This document shows positions 11,296 to 20,689 of a DNA stretch of 64,000 bases, piece after piece. The notes beneath the pieces were generated by a model that worked only from the letters and a program-made list of their open reading frames with translations, did no database searches and was not told the DNA's origin. A program made the translations under genes and the position numbers. Within the stretch, counting starts at the first letter, position 1; the number at the start of each line of letters is the position of its first letter. The stretch is from Hemileia vastatrix (lineage: Eukaryota > Basidiomycota > Pucciniomycetes > Pucciniales > Zaghouaniaceae), in assembly GCA_030280995.1 (NCBI GenBank), contig JASXTE010000012.1, positions 10,631,001-10,695,000 on the forward strand, in the 5' to 3' direction.

Positions 11296-12575
11296 TGTCA
11301 GCCAGGCTTTACCAGGAGCCCAGCAAATTATATGTTAATTTATTCGACCTGAAAGAGGGTGTAAGAATTGTATTTTATGTATATAAATTAATATTTTATT
11401 GCATAATAAAGTTACATAAGTATCTTATTAATAATAAGTGTTATATTAATTTTATGGTTGTATAAATTTTTATACATTTAAATTAAGCTTAAATATATTT
11501 TATATTCTACAAATAATGGCGCATTTTTATGTATTTAATAATTATAAATTAATAATTAATTACAAAAACATATATTATAATTATATATGTAAAATTGACT
11601 TATAATGTAATTAAGTTAATTAATTAATTTTATATATATTAAATAAAACTTCATATATTATTAAAAAATAATATTGGGCGCTTCTTTTGACCCTTATTTG
11701 TGTCAGGAAAAATTATTAAATAAATTATAATACTTATTTAATAACATATTATTAAAATCCCCATTTTAAATTACAAATAACACTAAATTAATTATCTGTT
11801 TCATTTAAACTAATTATTGAATTAATTACATAGTTAAAACAATTACTTAAAATTGCTTTAAACTGAATTGAATCTATTCCATGAATTATGGCGTGAAAAT
11901 AATTTTATTTGTTTTACTTAAAACTTTACATGTCACTATAATATCTGTTTTTGATTATTTTTACTCATTGTTCTCATTTTTCAGACTTAATTGTTAAATG
12001 ATTATTTTAATTAAGTGTTTTGGGATGTTATGGTGGGAAAAGGATTAATTACTCATGGGTTTTAGTAAATGGTGTCATATTTTTCTCTTGATAGTCATGT
12101 TTCATTTTTTATTCTGTTATCTCTTGTTTTAGCTATTCCTAATTTGTATTTATTGATTGGTGGCGCTTCAGGGGTCCCTTGGTCTATAAAAGGGTCTTGG
12201 ATAATCCCCTTTAAATCATCACTTACTATACAACCAAAATCTGAACAAATTGTCAATATAATACATTTTATTATTATTTTTATTAGTATTAAATTTCTAA
12301 TTTAAATTCTATATAACTATTTACAGGTTGCTTTAAGTCTGATAGTAATTATAGTGTTTTCCACACAGAAACCCTTACTTTAAATAATATTGTCATTTAA
12401 TAAAACCTCATTTTTGTGTCATCCCTCAAGTAAATTGTCGTTGCCTCTCTTTAAATAAATCAAATTATTTTATTACTTTATTGCTTTTAATTTCTATAAA
12501 CCCTTCTTTCCTATTCCCCTTTTCCTCCTCTTCTTCTTTCCCTTTTTCTTCCTTCTTCTAGACGACCAACCGACA
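11296..12575 (+). repeat. Element 1 5' LTR
   Basis: It starts tgtcagccaggctttaccag and ends ttctagacgaccaaccgaca. The pair at 19405-20684 has the same length. A polymerase II promoter block (TATAAAAGGG) lies at 12185 with a GCGCTTCAGGGG box just upstream. Confidence 0.95.
12163..12194 (+). promoter_or_regulatory. LTR core promoter: GCGCTTC box and TATA box
   Basis: GCGCTTCAGGGGTCCC (12163) is followed by TATAAAAGGG (12185). A second GCGCTTC with TTTTGACCC lies in the same LTR at 11678. Both boxes recur at the same relative places in the LTRs of element 2 and in the antisense LTR at 34.6-35.6 kb. The promoter role is inferred from the TATA position and conservation. Confidence 0.6.
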
Positions 12576-13251
12576 AGTGGGAGCCTTTCCAAACAACAAC
12601 GACGATTGATACTTGCAACAAACAACATAGCACACAGATCACCCAGCAAAAAAGAAACTTTTGCCGCGACCGTGTTTCAAACTTGGGTTCAATCTATTAG
12701 GTTTATATTAAATTAATTTATCTATTTTTTTGAAGTGATTTTCAGATCACTATAGTAAGTTAACCTTTGCACCTATCACTCATATTACTATATTTTTACT
12801 GCAATAACAGTGTTTTTGGCTTAATTGCTGATTCACTGAGTGTAAGTGTTCATTATTTTCTAATTTTTTTCCCTATTTGACCATAAAGAGTATACCTCTT
12901 AGTCCTAGAAGACAATTAATAATTATTAAATTATTAAATTAATTTTGTTAATATTTTTTGTATATTGGTTGACCATAATAGTACTCAGTACTTAGTCGCA
13001 ATTTTACCATCATATAAATTTTGGTATTAATTATTTTGGTTAACTTATAAAAACCTTTATGGGTTGGTCCCATTTTAATTACTGATTATTTCTTAATAAA
13101 TAATTGTAATTACATTTGTTTGTATTACTTTTTTGTTAATTAATTGATTTTTGATAAAAATTAAATTTTTTTTTGTTAAAATTCAATAAATTTTATTTTG
13201 AAATAACAATTTGAATCATTAAAAAATTTTTTTTTGATTTTAACAGTTTAA
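12576..13251 (+). other. Element 1 leader with candidate primer site and intron
   Basis: Two bases after the LTR, TGGGAGCCTTTCC (12578-12590) is the candidate primer-binding site. Elements 2 and 3 have TGGGGG(C/T)CTTTCC at the same place; I do not recognise the tRNA. A GTAAGT donor at 12842 and a ttttaacag acceptor ending 13246 define a likely 405-nt leader intron ending five bases before the first ATG. Element 2 has the same arrangement and the same intron length. Confidence 0.5.
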
Positions 13252-13677
13252 ATGTCCAATAGTTTGGCTAGCAGCATGGATAACTTACATGTGGATGAGA
13301 TTGAAGTGGATAATGACACTGAATCTGTAGATTCTTCTAAATTAACTTACAGAAATGATTCAGCTGACAAAAAACCTTCAGGACGTGGAAATGGCAGGAG
13401 AAGTGGTAAACCCCCCTCACCAAACACCTCTGAAAGAAGTAAAACCTCTAATAAATCAGGACAATCAACTCAAAGGTATAAAAATAAAAAAGATACCTCT
13501 AACCCAACAAGTAAACAATCTGTCCAGTCACATCAAAGAACTGAAGGCAGAAATTATGAAGTACAAGGCAAGGGTAGACACACTCTGGCAGAAAATGCAG
13601 GAATTGTTAAATCCCAAACAGGCTCAAACTACTCATTTCCCAGCCTCTCAGCCTCAGCCTCAACCTCAGCCAAATAA
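13252..13677 (+). CDS. Gag-frame N-terminal segment (141 codons, stop at 13675)
   Basis: It begins with ATG right after the leader intron. Its first ~35 residues (MSNSLASSMDNLHVDEIEVD) match element 2 (MSSNLAEKMDNMQVDEIEID), so the start is conserved. Downstream of about 13360 the conservation moves to the +1 frame (ORF1) and this frame hits TAA at 13675. Either translation shifts +1, or this is a short upstream ORF before ORF1. Confidence 0.5.
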   Translation: MSNSLASSMDNLHVDEIEVDNDTESVDSSKLTYRNDSADKKPSGRGNGRRSGKPPSPNTSERSKTSNKSGQSTQRYKNKKDTSNPTSKQSVQSHQRTEGRNYEVQGKGRHTLAENAGIVKSQTGSNYSFPSLSASASTSAK

Positions 13678-13894
13678 GGTACCCAGCTCCTTCACGCAAA
13701 ATCAAAGCACTCTGCAAGTGGAGCAGTGGAAATGGGACTACTTGATGAGCCATTACCAGAAGAATGCTCAGCAACCAGCTCAACACCCTGGCCCATCCAG
13801 GACACAAACCTACCATCCATCTCCTCAACCCCATCCTTATCAGGGAGGCAGAAGAAAGAAGGCACAGGGGAAGTTTCCTCTCTTACCATGGTAA
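13391..13894 (+). CDS. ORF1: small coiled-coil protein in the +1 frame over gag start
   Basis: A 167-codon frame (open from 13355) lies +1 to the main gag frame. It starts at an ATG in good context (gaaATGg), the position conserved in elements 2 and 3. It encodes KGIKIKKIPLTQQ, a helical NLSSHIKELKAEIMKYKARV segment of coiled-coil type, a Gln/Pro-rich linker, VEQWKWDYLMSHYQ, and a basic tail RRKKAQGK ending PLLPW. Its TAA overlaps the ATG of the next gag frame (13888, ATGGTAA). Protein similarity with element 2 is far stronger in this frame than in the overlapped gag frame, so ORF1 is the real coding frame here. Function unknown; a gag-related structural or nucleic-acid-binding role is a guess. 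Confidence 0.65.
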   Translation: MAGEVVNPPHQTPLKEVKPLINQDNQLKGIKIKKIPLTQQVNNLSSHIKELKAEIMKYKARVDTLWQKMQELLNPKQAQTTHFPASQPQPQPQPNKVPSSFTQNQSTLQVEQWKWDYLMSHYQKNAQQPAQHPGPSRTQTYHPSPQPHPYQGGRRKKAQGKFPLLPW

Positions 13895-16695
13895 GTAATT
13901 TGTTTGATAAACATGTTGGAATGTATAATAACAAAGCTTTTTCAGGTAATCTTGTGGATTCAGGTGAAAGAACAGTTAAACCTTTAAAAAGACAACTTCC
14001 TTTAATGAGTAGCCCCAATGATGTAATTAGCAAATTATCATTTGATGAACCTTTACATTTGACTTCTAATTCTTTAATTAATCCTTCTCTTGCAGTTAAG
14101 AATGATTCTGTTTCCCCTGAAGTCTATACCTTAATTGAGAAACCTTCTGAAGAAATATTGAAAGATACCCTTGATTTTAATGTTGTGAAAGACAATAATT
14201 TGAGAGATGTATTAATCCATGAGAGTGATAGATTAAATAATTTGCACTTGCATTGTAAAGTAAGTTCTTCTGTACAGGATACAGCTTATTTTAAAATCAA
14301 AGAAACCTTGAATATTGTTCTTAGCCAACAAAAACAAATAAGGAGTGACCATAGAGCTATCTCAGATAAAAATATCAATCTACATAAGACCTTGAGTGAA
14401 TTGAAACCCCTTATTGAGGAAAATTATTCATTAAAAAGTGAAATAAAATCTCTAAAAAATGAGTTTAAAAAGCTAAAAAATGATTTCCATGCACTAAGTG
14501 CCAAACACACAGTTTCTGAGTACAGAAATGTTTTATCTCTTGCAAAAGTAAATGACCAGATGTCTGAATTTCCAAAGATAAGAAACTATGTGTCTGACCT
14601 GCAGGAAAAATTCTCAACCTTAACCATCAATAATTATGGTATAAATGAGAATGCTGCCCATAGGCTGCATAAAAATAAGGAAAAAGAACCTGAGCAGAGT
14701 TCCTCCTTTCTTCCTCATATTTCAGCCATTAAACAAACTGAAAATGAGTCTGTAAAATCTTTTGCTACTATCAAAAAATCTTGTGATGGTCATGTACCAC
14801 CTGTTTCTGTAAATAATGAAATTTCTGAACACCTGGCTAAACTTCAGGAATTATTAATGATGAATAATTCAAACCAAAAAATGGACCATAACAGTAGTCA
14901 GAAAAATTGGCATAAATTGGACCAATATCCTACCTTTGATGGTGATTCTTCTTCTGATTGGCAACACTTTATCCAAAGAATTGATAATTTAAAGAGATCT
15001 TATAAACTACATGATGAGGAAATTGTTTCTAAGCTAATTTCTTTATTTTCCAATGTAGCCTTGATGTGGTATGAATCTGTCCTTTTAGATAACAATCATT
15101 ATACATGGAATGATTGGAAATCCTTGATTGAGAATCAGTTTGGTGGTTCAAAATTCAGGTTGGCTCAGCAAAGACTGTATGAGAATACTAGATATGTATC
15201 CTCCTCTGTTGAAAAGCCCATTTTTTTTCTTATGAAAGTAACAAAAATCCTAAGAGCAATTGATCCAAAGAAGGATTATGATATTTGGAGAGATAAAATC
15301 TCGTATAAATTACCAAATTCTCTTAGAGATTTAATTGTAGCTAGAACTGAGCATGTAAGGGAAAATTCTTTTTTCATTAATATCTGTAATGAGGTACTAA
15401 TCAACCATAGATATGAACCAAAGAATTACCTTGGTAAATCTTATCATGATCAAAATAAACCTTCTACAAAGCCCCCAGAAAAATCTGGTAAACCCTCTGT
15501 CCCAGTTGCACCTAAAAAATATGCAACAAATACTTGTTATAAATGTAACAAACCATGGAAAAATGGTCATGTTTGTGACAAGAAAATTCATCTTGTTGAA
15601 CAAAATGATGACACTGATGAAGCTGAAATTGATGTCAATAATTCTTCTAGTGACTGTGAAAGTAATATCTCCTATGACAATGACTCTGTTAAAGATGTTT
15701 TGATGTTAGAACAGGATGTCCATTATTTAGATAATATATCTGAAGAATGTGTATTGGATTTATCTTCAGTGGAAAATGCTGAAATAATTAAAGATATTAC
15801 TAACAATTCTATAGCCATATCCCCTTTGAATGCACCTGTTATCATTAATGGTAAAAATGTTGATGTAGTTCTTGACTCTGGTGCTGGAGGAAGTGTAGTG
15901 TCTGAAAAAGCTTTAGCTTCAGTAGATAAGGATTATTTGAGTAAATTATTACCTATAGCTTCTGAAAAATGGAGAGGGTATGGTTCTAATTTAATTCCTA
16001 TTGGCAAATACAAAACCTCTGTATTCTTCAAATATAATGGTTGTTTTGTCAGAGATATTTGTGAATTTTTTGTCATGAAAAATGATAATTTAAGCAATTG
16101 GTTTATTATGGGTAATGATATTTTAACCATGTTTGGTGTGAAATTGGACCCAGCAAATAATTGCTTCACCTTGGGATTGAATGGCAAAAGGAAATTCAAA
16201 ATATTCTCCTCTAGAAAACCTTCTGGGCATCTGTTAAAGTCTTGTAACTCACTGATGCAGTGTAAAGGCAGACCAACAATTGAAATGGATGATTTATTAA
16301 CTGAAATAAATACTGCTTCTTTTGGTGATCAGTTAACTAGTGAACAAAAGGATTTTATAATTGCCTCAATTACCTCTTTCCCTATGGCTTTTGCTCATCG
16401 TTCTCATGTCTTAGGAAGTGTTCAGGAAGAAATGAAAATTACTTTATCCTGTAATTTGAGTGATATTCCTCCTAGTTTTAAGAAAAAACCATATCCTGCT
16501 TCTCCAACAAAAAGAAAGGATATTGAAGATAATATTGCCACATTATTAAAAATGAATATCATTGAGAAAGTGGATGTCACCCCCAAATATTGTGTCATCT
16601 CCCCAGTTTTATTTTCTTATGAAAAAGATAAGGCTAGATTATGTGGAGATCACAGAGCATTAAACACTTATACTGTTGATGATATTTATCTTTAA
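13726..16695 (+). CDS. Gag-protease-partial RT polyprotein of element 1
   Basis: The 989-codon frame probably starts at the ATG at 13888 (MVSNLF), where ORF1 stops. In order it has a coiled coil (near residue 235, EIKSLKNEFKKLKNDF), a gag domain (near 395, KLDQYPTFDGDSSSDW), a zinc knuckle of the C-X2-C-X7-H-X-C type (CYKCNKPWKNGHVC, near 603), an aspartic protease with DSGA (LDSGAGGSVVS, near 717), and the start of RT (ARLCGDHRALNTYTVDDIY). A two-base loss near 16690 relative to element 2 shifts the frame inside RT. Closest relative here: element 2. Confidence 0.85.
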   Translation: MEMGLLDEPLPEECSATSSTPWPIQDTNLPSISSTPSLSGRQKKEGTGEVSSLTMVSNLFDKHVGMYNNKAFSGNLVDSGERTVKPLKRQLPLMSSPNDVISKLSFDEPLHLTSNSLINPSLAVKNDSVSPEVYTLIEKPSEEILKDTLDFNVVKDNNLRDVLIHESDRLNNLHLHCKVSSSVQDTAYFKIKETLNIVLSQQKQIRSDHRAISDKNINLHKTLSELKPLIEENYSLKSEIKSLKNEFKKLKNDFHALSAKHTVSEYRNVLSLAKVNDQMSEFPKIRNYVSDLQEKFSTLTINNYGINENAAHRLHKNKEKEPEQSSSFLPHISAIKQTENESVKSFATIKKSCDGHVPPVSVNNEISEHLAKLQELLMMNNSNQKMDHNSSQKNWHKLDQYPTFDGDSSSDWQHFIQRIDNLKRSYKLHDEEIVSKLISLFSNVALMWYESVLLDNNHYTWNDWKSLIENQFGGSKFRLAQQRLYENTRYVSSSVEKPIFFLMKVTKILRAIDPKKDYDIWRDKISYKLPNSLRDLIVARTEHVRENSFFINICNEVLINHRYEPKNYLGKSYHDQNKPSTKPPEKSGKPSVPVAPKKYATNTCYKCNKPWKNGHVCDKKIHLVEQNDDTDEAEIDVNNSSSDCESNISYDNDSVKDVLMLEQDVHYLDNISEECVLDLSSVENAEIIKDITNNSIAISPLNAPVIINGKNVDVVLDSGAGGSVVSEKALASVDKDYLSKLLPIASEKWRGYGSNLIPIGKYKTSVFFKYNGCFVRDICEFFVMKNDNLSNWFIMGNDILTMFGVKLDPANNCFTLGLNGKRKFKIFSSRKPSGHLLKSCNSLMQCKGRPTIEMDDLLTEINTASFGDQLTSEQKDFIIASITSFPMAFAHRSHVLGSVQEEMKITLSCNLSDIPPSFKKKPYPASPTKRKDIEDNIATLLKMNIIEKVDVTPKYCVISPVLFSYEKDKARLCGDHRALNTYTVDDIYL

Positions 16696-19371
16696 CCAGA
16701 ATTAATTCAATACATGCTACCTTGCAAGGTGCAAAATTTATTATTTGTCTGGATGGAAATAAAGGGTATCATCAAGTTCCTGTTGAGAAAAATTCTCAAA
16801 AATTTTGCATATTGCTACTCATATGGGAATATATAAGTATTTTAGAATGCCATTTGGACCTAAGAATGCCCCTTCAGTTTTTCAAAAAGTCATGAATAAC
16901 ACTTTCCATCAGGAAATTATTGAGGGATGGCTCATGGTGTATATTGATGATATCATAGTTTTTTCTAAAACTTTTGATGAACATATGGTTCATTTAAACA
17001 CGGTTTTCCAAAAAATGGATGAAATTAATATGACTTTGTCCTTGAAAAAGTGTAAATTTGGTTTTCAATCTTTGAAAGTCCTGTTGTGTTAGGCCTACAA
17101 ATTTGTGTAGACCAAAACAAAGTTGCTGCAATTCAAAATGTGAAAGCACCAACTTCTGTGAGAGAAATCCAAAGTTTTTTGGGTATGTATGGCTATTATA
17201 GACAATATATTAAAAATTATCAAGTCATAGCCTTGCCTCTTACCAAACTAACTAGGAAAGATGTTGCATTCATCTGGAATATTGACTGTCAAAAAGCTTT
17301 TGATACATAAAAATGTTGCTTAATGACAGCCCTATCTTAGCTCTTCCAGATTTTAACAAACCATTTTTTCTGTATACAGATGCTAGCTTTGTTGGTCTGG
17401 GTGCTGCCCTTCACCAGAAACAAATTAGTAATGATAAATCCTCAGAGGTTGTAATTTGTTATATTTCAAGAACCTTGAGAAATAGTGAATTGAAATATGG
17501 TTCCACTCAATTAGAGTGCTTAGCAGTTGTTTGGGCTCTTGAGAAGCTTCATTACTATCTAGATGACCAAAAGTTTTAATTGGTAACTGACTGTAGTGCT
17601 GTGAAGTCCCACTTAAACCTGAAAAAACCTAATAGACATATGTTCAGGTGGCAACTTGCTGTTCAAGAATACAGAGGACGGATAACAATTATTCATAGGG
17701 CTGGAAATGTTCACTCCAATGTTGATATTCTGTCCAGATTGCCTCTGCCAAATAATGACTCAAATCCTGCTTATGTAACTGAAGATGATACTGTTCATAT
17801 CCATGGTATATTTATAGTTGATATGGAAGAGGAGTTATTACAATTAATACTGGATTCATATGATAAGGATTCTGATTTAAATAAATTGGTTACTATCTTA
17901 AATGATCCTAAGAATTATTCAATTCAAGCATTGATAGTAACTCTTCCTGCAAAGTATCAAAATGCTTTGAGTAAAGGAAAGTTTTCTATTGAAAATGGTT
18001 ATATATATTATAGAAGAAAGCTTACTAATGTAGTTGTAATTCCTCCTTCTATGAAAGAAACTATCCTCAAACTTTGTCATGATGACATATTAGCTGGTCA
18101 TTTTGATCTTGAAAAAAGATTGATTAGAATCAAAAACACTGCATGGTGGGCTAATATGTCTGAAGACACAAAATTATATGTTTAATCTTGTGATTCGTGC
18201 CAAAAATCTAAAAGGTTGAAAGGTAAAAGAGCAGGGTTATTACAACATATTGAAGCACCTGATGCACCTTGGAAAATAATTAACATGGATTTTGTCACCG
18301 GTCTTCCTGTTGCAGGTAAAGACAGCTATAACTCTTGTTGGGTAATAGTAGATAGATTCACAAAAATGTGCAAATTTATTCCCATCCACAAAGATGTGTC
18401 CACCAAAGAATTAGCTTTCTTATGGTGGTCTTACATGTTTAATATTATTGGTTTTCCAAAAGCCATTATCTCTGATAGAGATCCAAAATTTACTTCTGAG
18501 TTTTGGCCACTTTGATGGATATTTGTGGCTGTGAATTAAAGTTGTCTACAGTTCACAATCCTCAGACTGATGGTCTAGCTGAGAGAATGATTCAAACTCT
18601 GGAAGATATGATTAGAAGGTATTGTGCCTTTAGTTTAGAATATAAAGACAATGACAGATTTACTCATGACTGGGTCACTCTATTGCCTGGTCTTGAATTT
18701 GCATATAATAGCACTGTTCATTCTGTCACTAAGAAAAAGCCTTTTGAGTTTGGTTAGGTTATGTCCCAAATACTCCTCCTCAGATTCTCAATAATAAATT
18801 ACCTAAGTTGAAACTACACCCTGGTGTAAAGTCTTTTATGCAAATGCAACAGCTATGCAGTAACGATGCTCAAAGCTGTATTGAAGAAGCATTTGAATAT
18901 GAAAAGAAAAGATGGGATAAATCCCATAAAGAATACACATTTAACAAGGGTGATGAAGTGTTGATATCTACTGTCCATTTCAATTTACAAGGTAACAACA
19001 AGTTAAAAGATCTTTTTGTAGGACCATTTGTTGTTAAAAGAATGGTTGGAGATAATGCAGTAGAAGATGTATTGTATTCTACATATGATAGGAAACATCC
19101 TGTTTTTCCCATTTCTTTAATTAACCCTTATACTTCCAAAAGTGACTTACTTCCCAGAAGAAGGGGAAGACCTAAGAAAACCCCTCAGGAAGTCACAAAA
19201 ACTGCAGAAATTGATAAAATTCTCAATGATAGAATTATCACTTCTGAAAGAGGTACTGAATATTTTTTGAGATATAAAAACAAATCATCTAAACATGATG
19301 CACGGATACCTGGCAAGGAAATTTCAAATCTTCCTACTCTGTTAAAAAGGTACAAAAAGAAAAAATCTTAG
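16696..19371 (+). pseudogene. Broken RT-RNase H-integrase-chromodomain region of element 1
   Basis: Collinear with 41030-43746 of element 2 but split into at least six frames. RT YIDD (MVYIDDIIVF near 16940), RNase H (LYTDASFVGLGAAL near 17375), integrase zinc finger (CHDDILAGH, CDSCQKSK), integrase core (MDFVTGLP, ISDRDPKF, ERMIQTLED), an AT-hook-like RRRGRPKKTPQ (near 19160) and a chromodomain are all visible. Damage: frame shifts near 16690, 16800, 17085 (about 8 bp lost), 18510 and 18752, and TAA stops near 17307, 17577 and 18183. No functional integrase can be made. Confidence 0.85.
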
Positions 19372-19404
19372 CATTTTTTTTATTATTTTTTTAGAGTGAG
19401 GGAG

Positions 19405-20684
19405 TGTCAGCCAGGCTATACCAGGAGCCCAGAAAATTATATGTTAATTTATTGGACCTGAAAGAGGGCTTAAGAATTGTATTTTATGTATATAAATTAA
19501 TATTTTATTGCATAATAAAGTTATATAAGTATCTTATTAATAATAAGTGTTATATTAATTTTATTGTTGTATAAATTTTTATACATTTAAATTAAGCTTA
19601 AATATATTTTATATTCTACAAATAATGGCGCATTTTTATGTATTTAATAATTATAAATTAATAATTAATTACAAAAACATATATTATAATTATATATGTA
19701 AAATTGACTTATAATGTAATTAAGTTAATTAATTAATTTTATATATATTAAATAAAACTTCATATATTATTAAAAAATAATATTGGGCGCTTCTTTTGAA
19801 CCTTATTTGTGTCAGGAAAAATTATTAAATAAATTATAATACTTATTTAATAACATATTATTAAAATCCCCATTTTAAATTACAAATAACACTAAATTAA
19901 TTATCTGTTTCATTTAAACTAATTATGGAATTAATTACATAGTTAAATCAATTACTTAAAATTGCTTTAAACTGAATTGAATCTATTCCATGAATTATGG
20001 CGTGAAAATAATTTTATTTGTTTTACTTAAAACTTTACATGTCACTATAATATCTGTTTTTGATTATTTTTACTCATTGTTCTCATTTTTCAGACTTAAT
20101 TGTTAAATGATTATTTTAATTAAGTGTTTTGGGATGTTATGGTGGGAAAAGGATTAATTACTCATGGGTTTTAGTAAATGGTGTCATATTTTTCTCTTGA
20201 TAGTCATGTTTCATTTTTTATTCTGTTATCTCTTGTTTTAGCTATTCCTAATTTATATTTATTGATTGGTGGCGCTTCAGGGGTCCCTTGGTCTATAAAA
20301 GGGTCTTGGATAATCCCCTTTAAATCATCACTTACTATACAACCAAAATCTGAACAAATTGTCAATATAATACATTTTATTATTATTTTTATTAGTATTA
20401 AATTTCTAATTTAAATTCTATATAACTATTTACAGGTTGCTTTAAGTCTGATAGTAATTATAGTGTTTTCCACACAGAAACCCTTACTTTAAATAATATT
20501 GTCATTTAATAAAACCTCATTTTTGTGTCATCCCTCAAGTAAATCGTCATTGCCTCTCTTTAAATAAATCAAATTATTTTATTACTTTATTGCTTTTACT
20601 TTCTATAAACCCCTCTTTCCTATTCCCCTTTTCCTCCTCTTCTTCTTTCCCTTTTTCTTCCTTTTTCTAGAGGATCAACCGACA
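19405..20684 (+). repeat. Element 1 3' LTR
   Basis: 1280 bp, preceded by a purine stretch (agagtgagggag, 19393-19404) that fits a polypurine tract; element 2 has the same gagtgagggag. It ends gaggatcaaccgaca followed by AAAAA. Confidence 0.95.
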
Positions 20685-20689
20685 AAAAA

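Larger units (their letters stand above)
11296..20684 (+). mobile_element. Element 1: Ty3/gypsy chromovirus, full length, inactive
   Basis: Two 1280-bp direct LTRs (TG...CA) bound an internal gag-PR-RT-RNaseH-IN-chromodomain region. The flanks are AAAAA on both sides (11291-11295, 20685-20689), a fitting 5-bp duplication but weak because the target is A-rich. The coding region is close to element 2 but carries several frame shifts and stops from 16690 onward. The LTRs differ at roughly 19 sites by eye (about 1.5%). Confidence 0.9.

Noticed and set aside
13888..13952. Possible intron from the conserved GTAAGT at the ORF1 end to a downstream TTTTTCAG
   Set aside because: Splicing there leaves ORF1 at a TGG-TAA stop again and does not enter the gag frame. 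In element 3 the intron would be only about 24 nt. GTAAGT is explained by the overlapping stop and codons.
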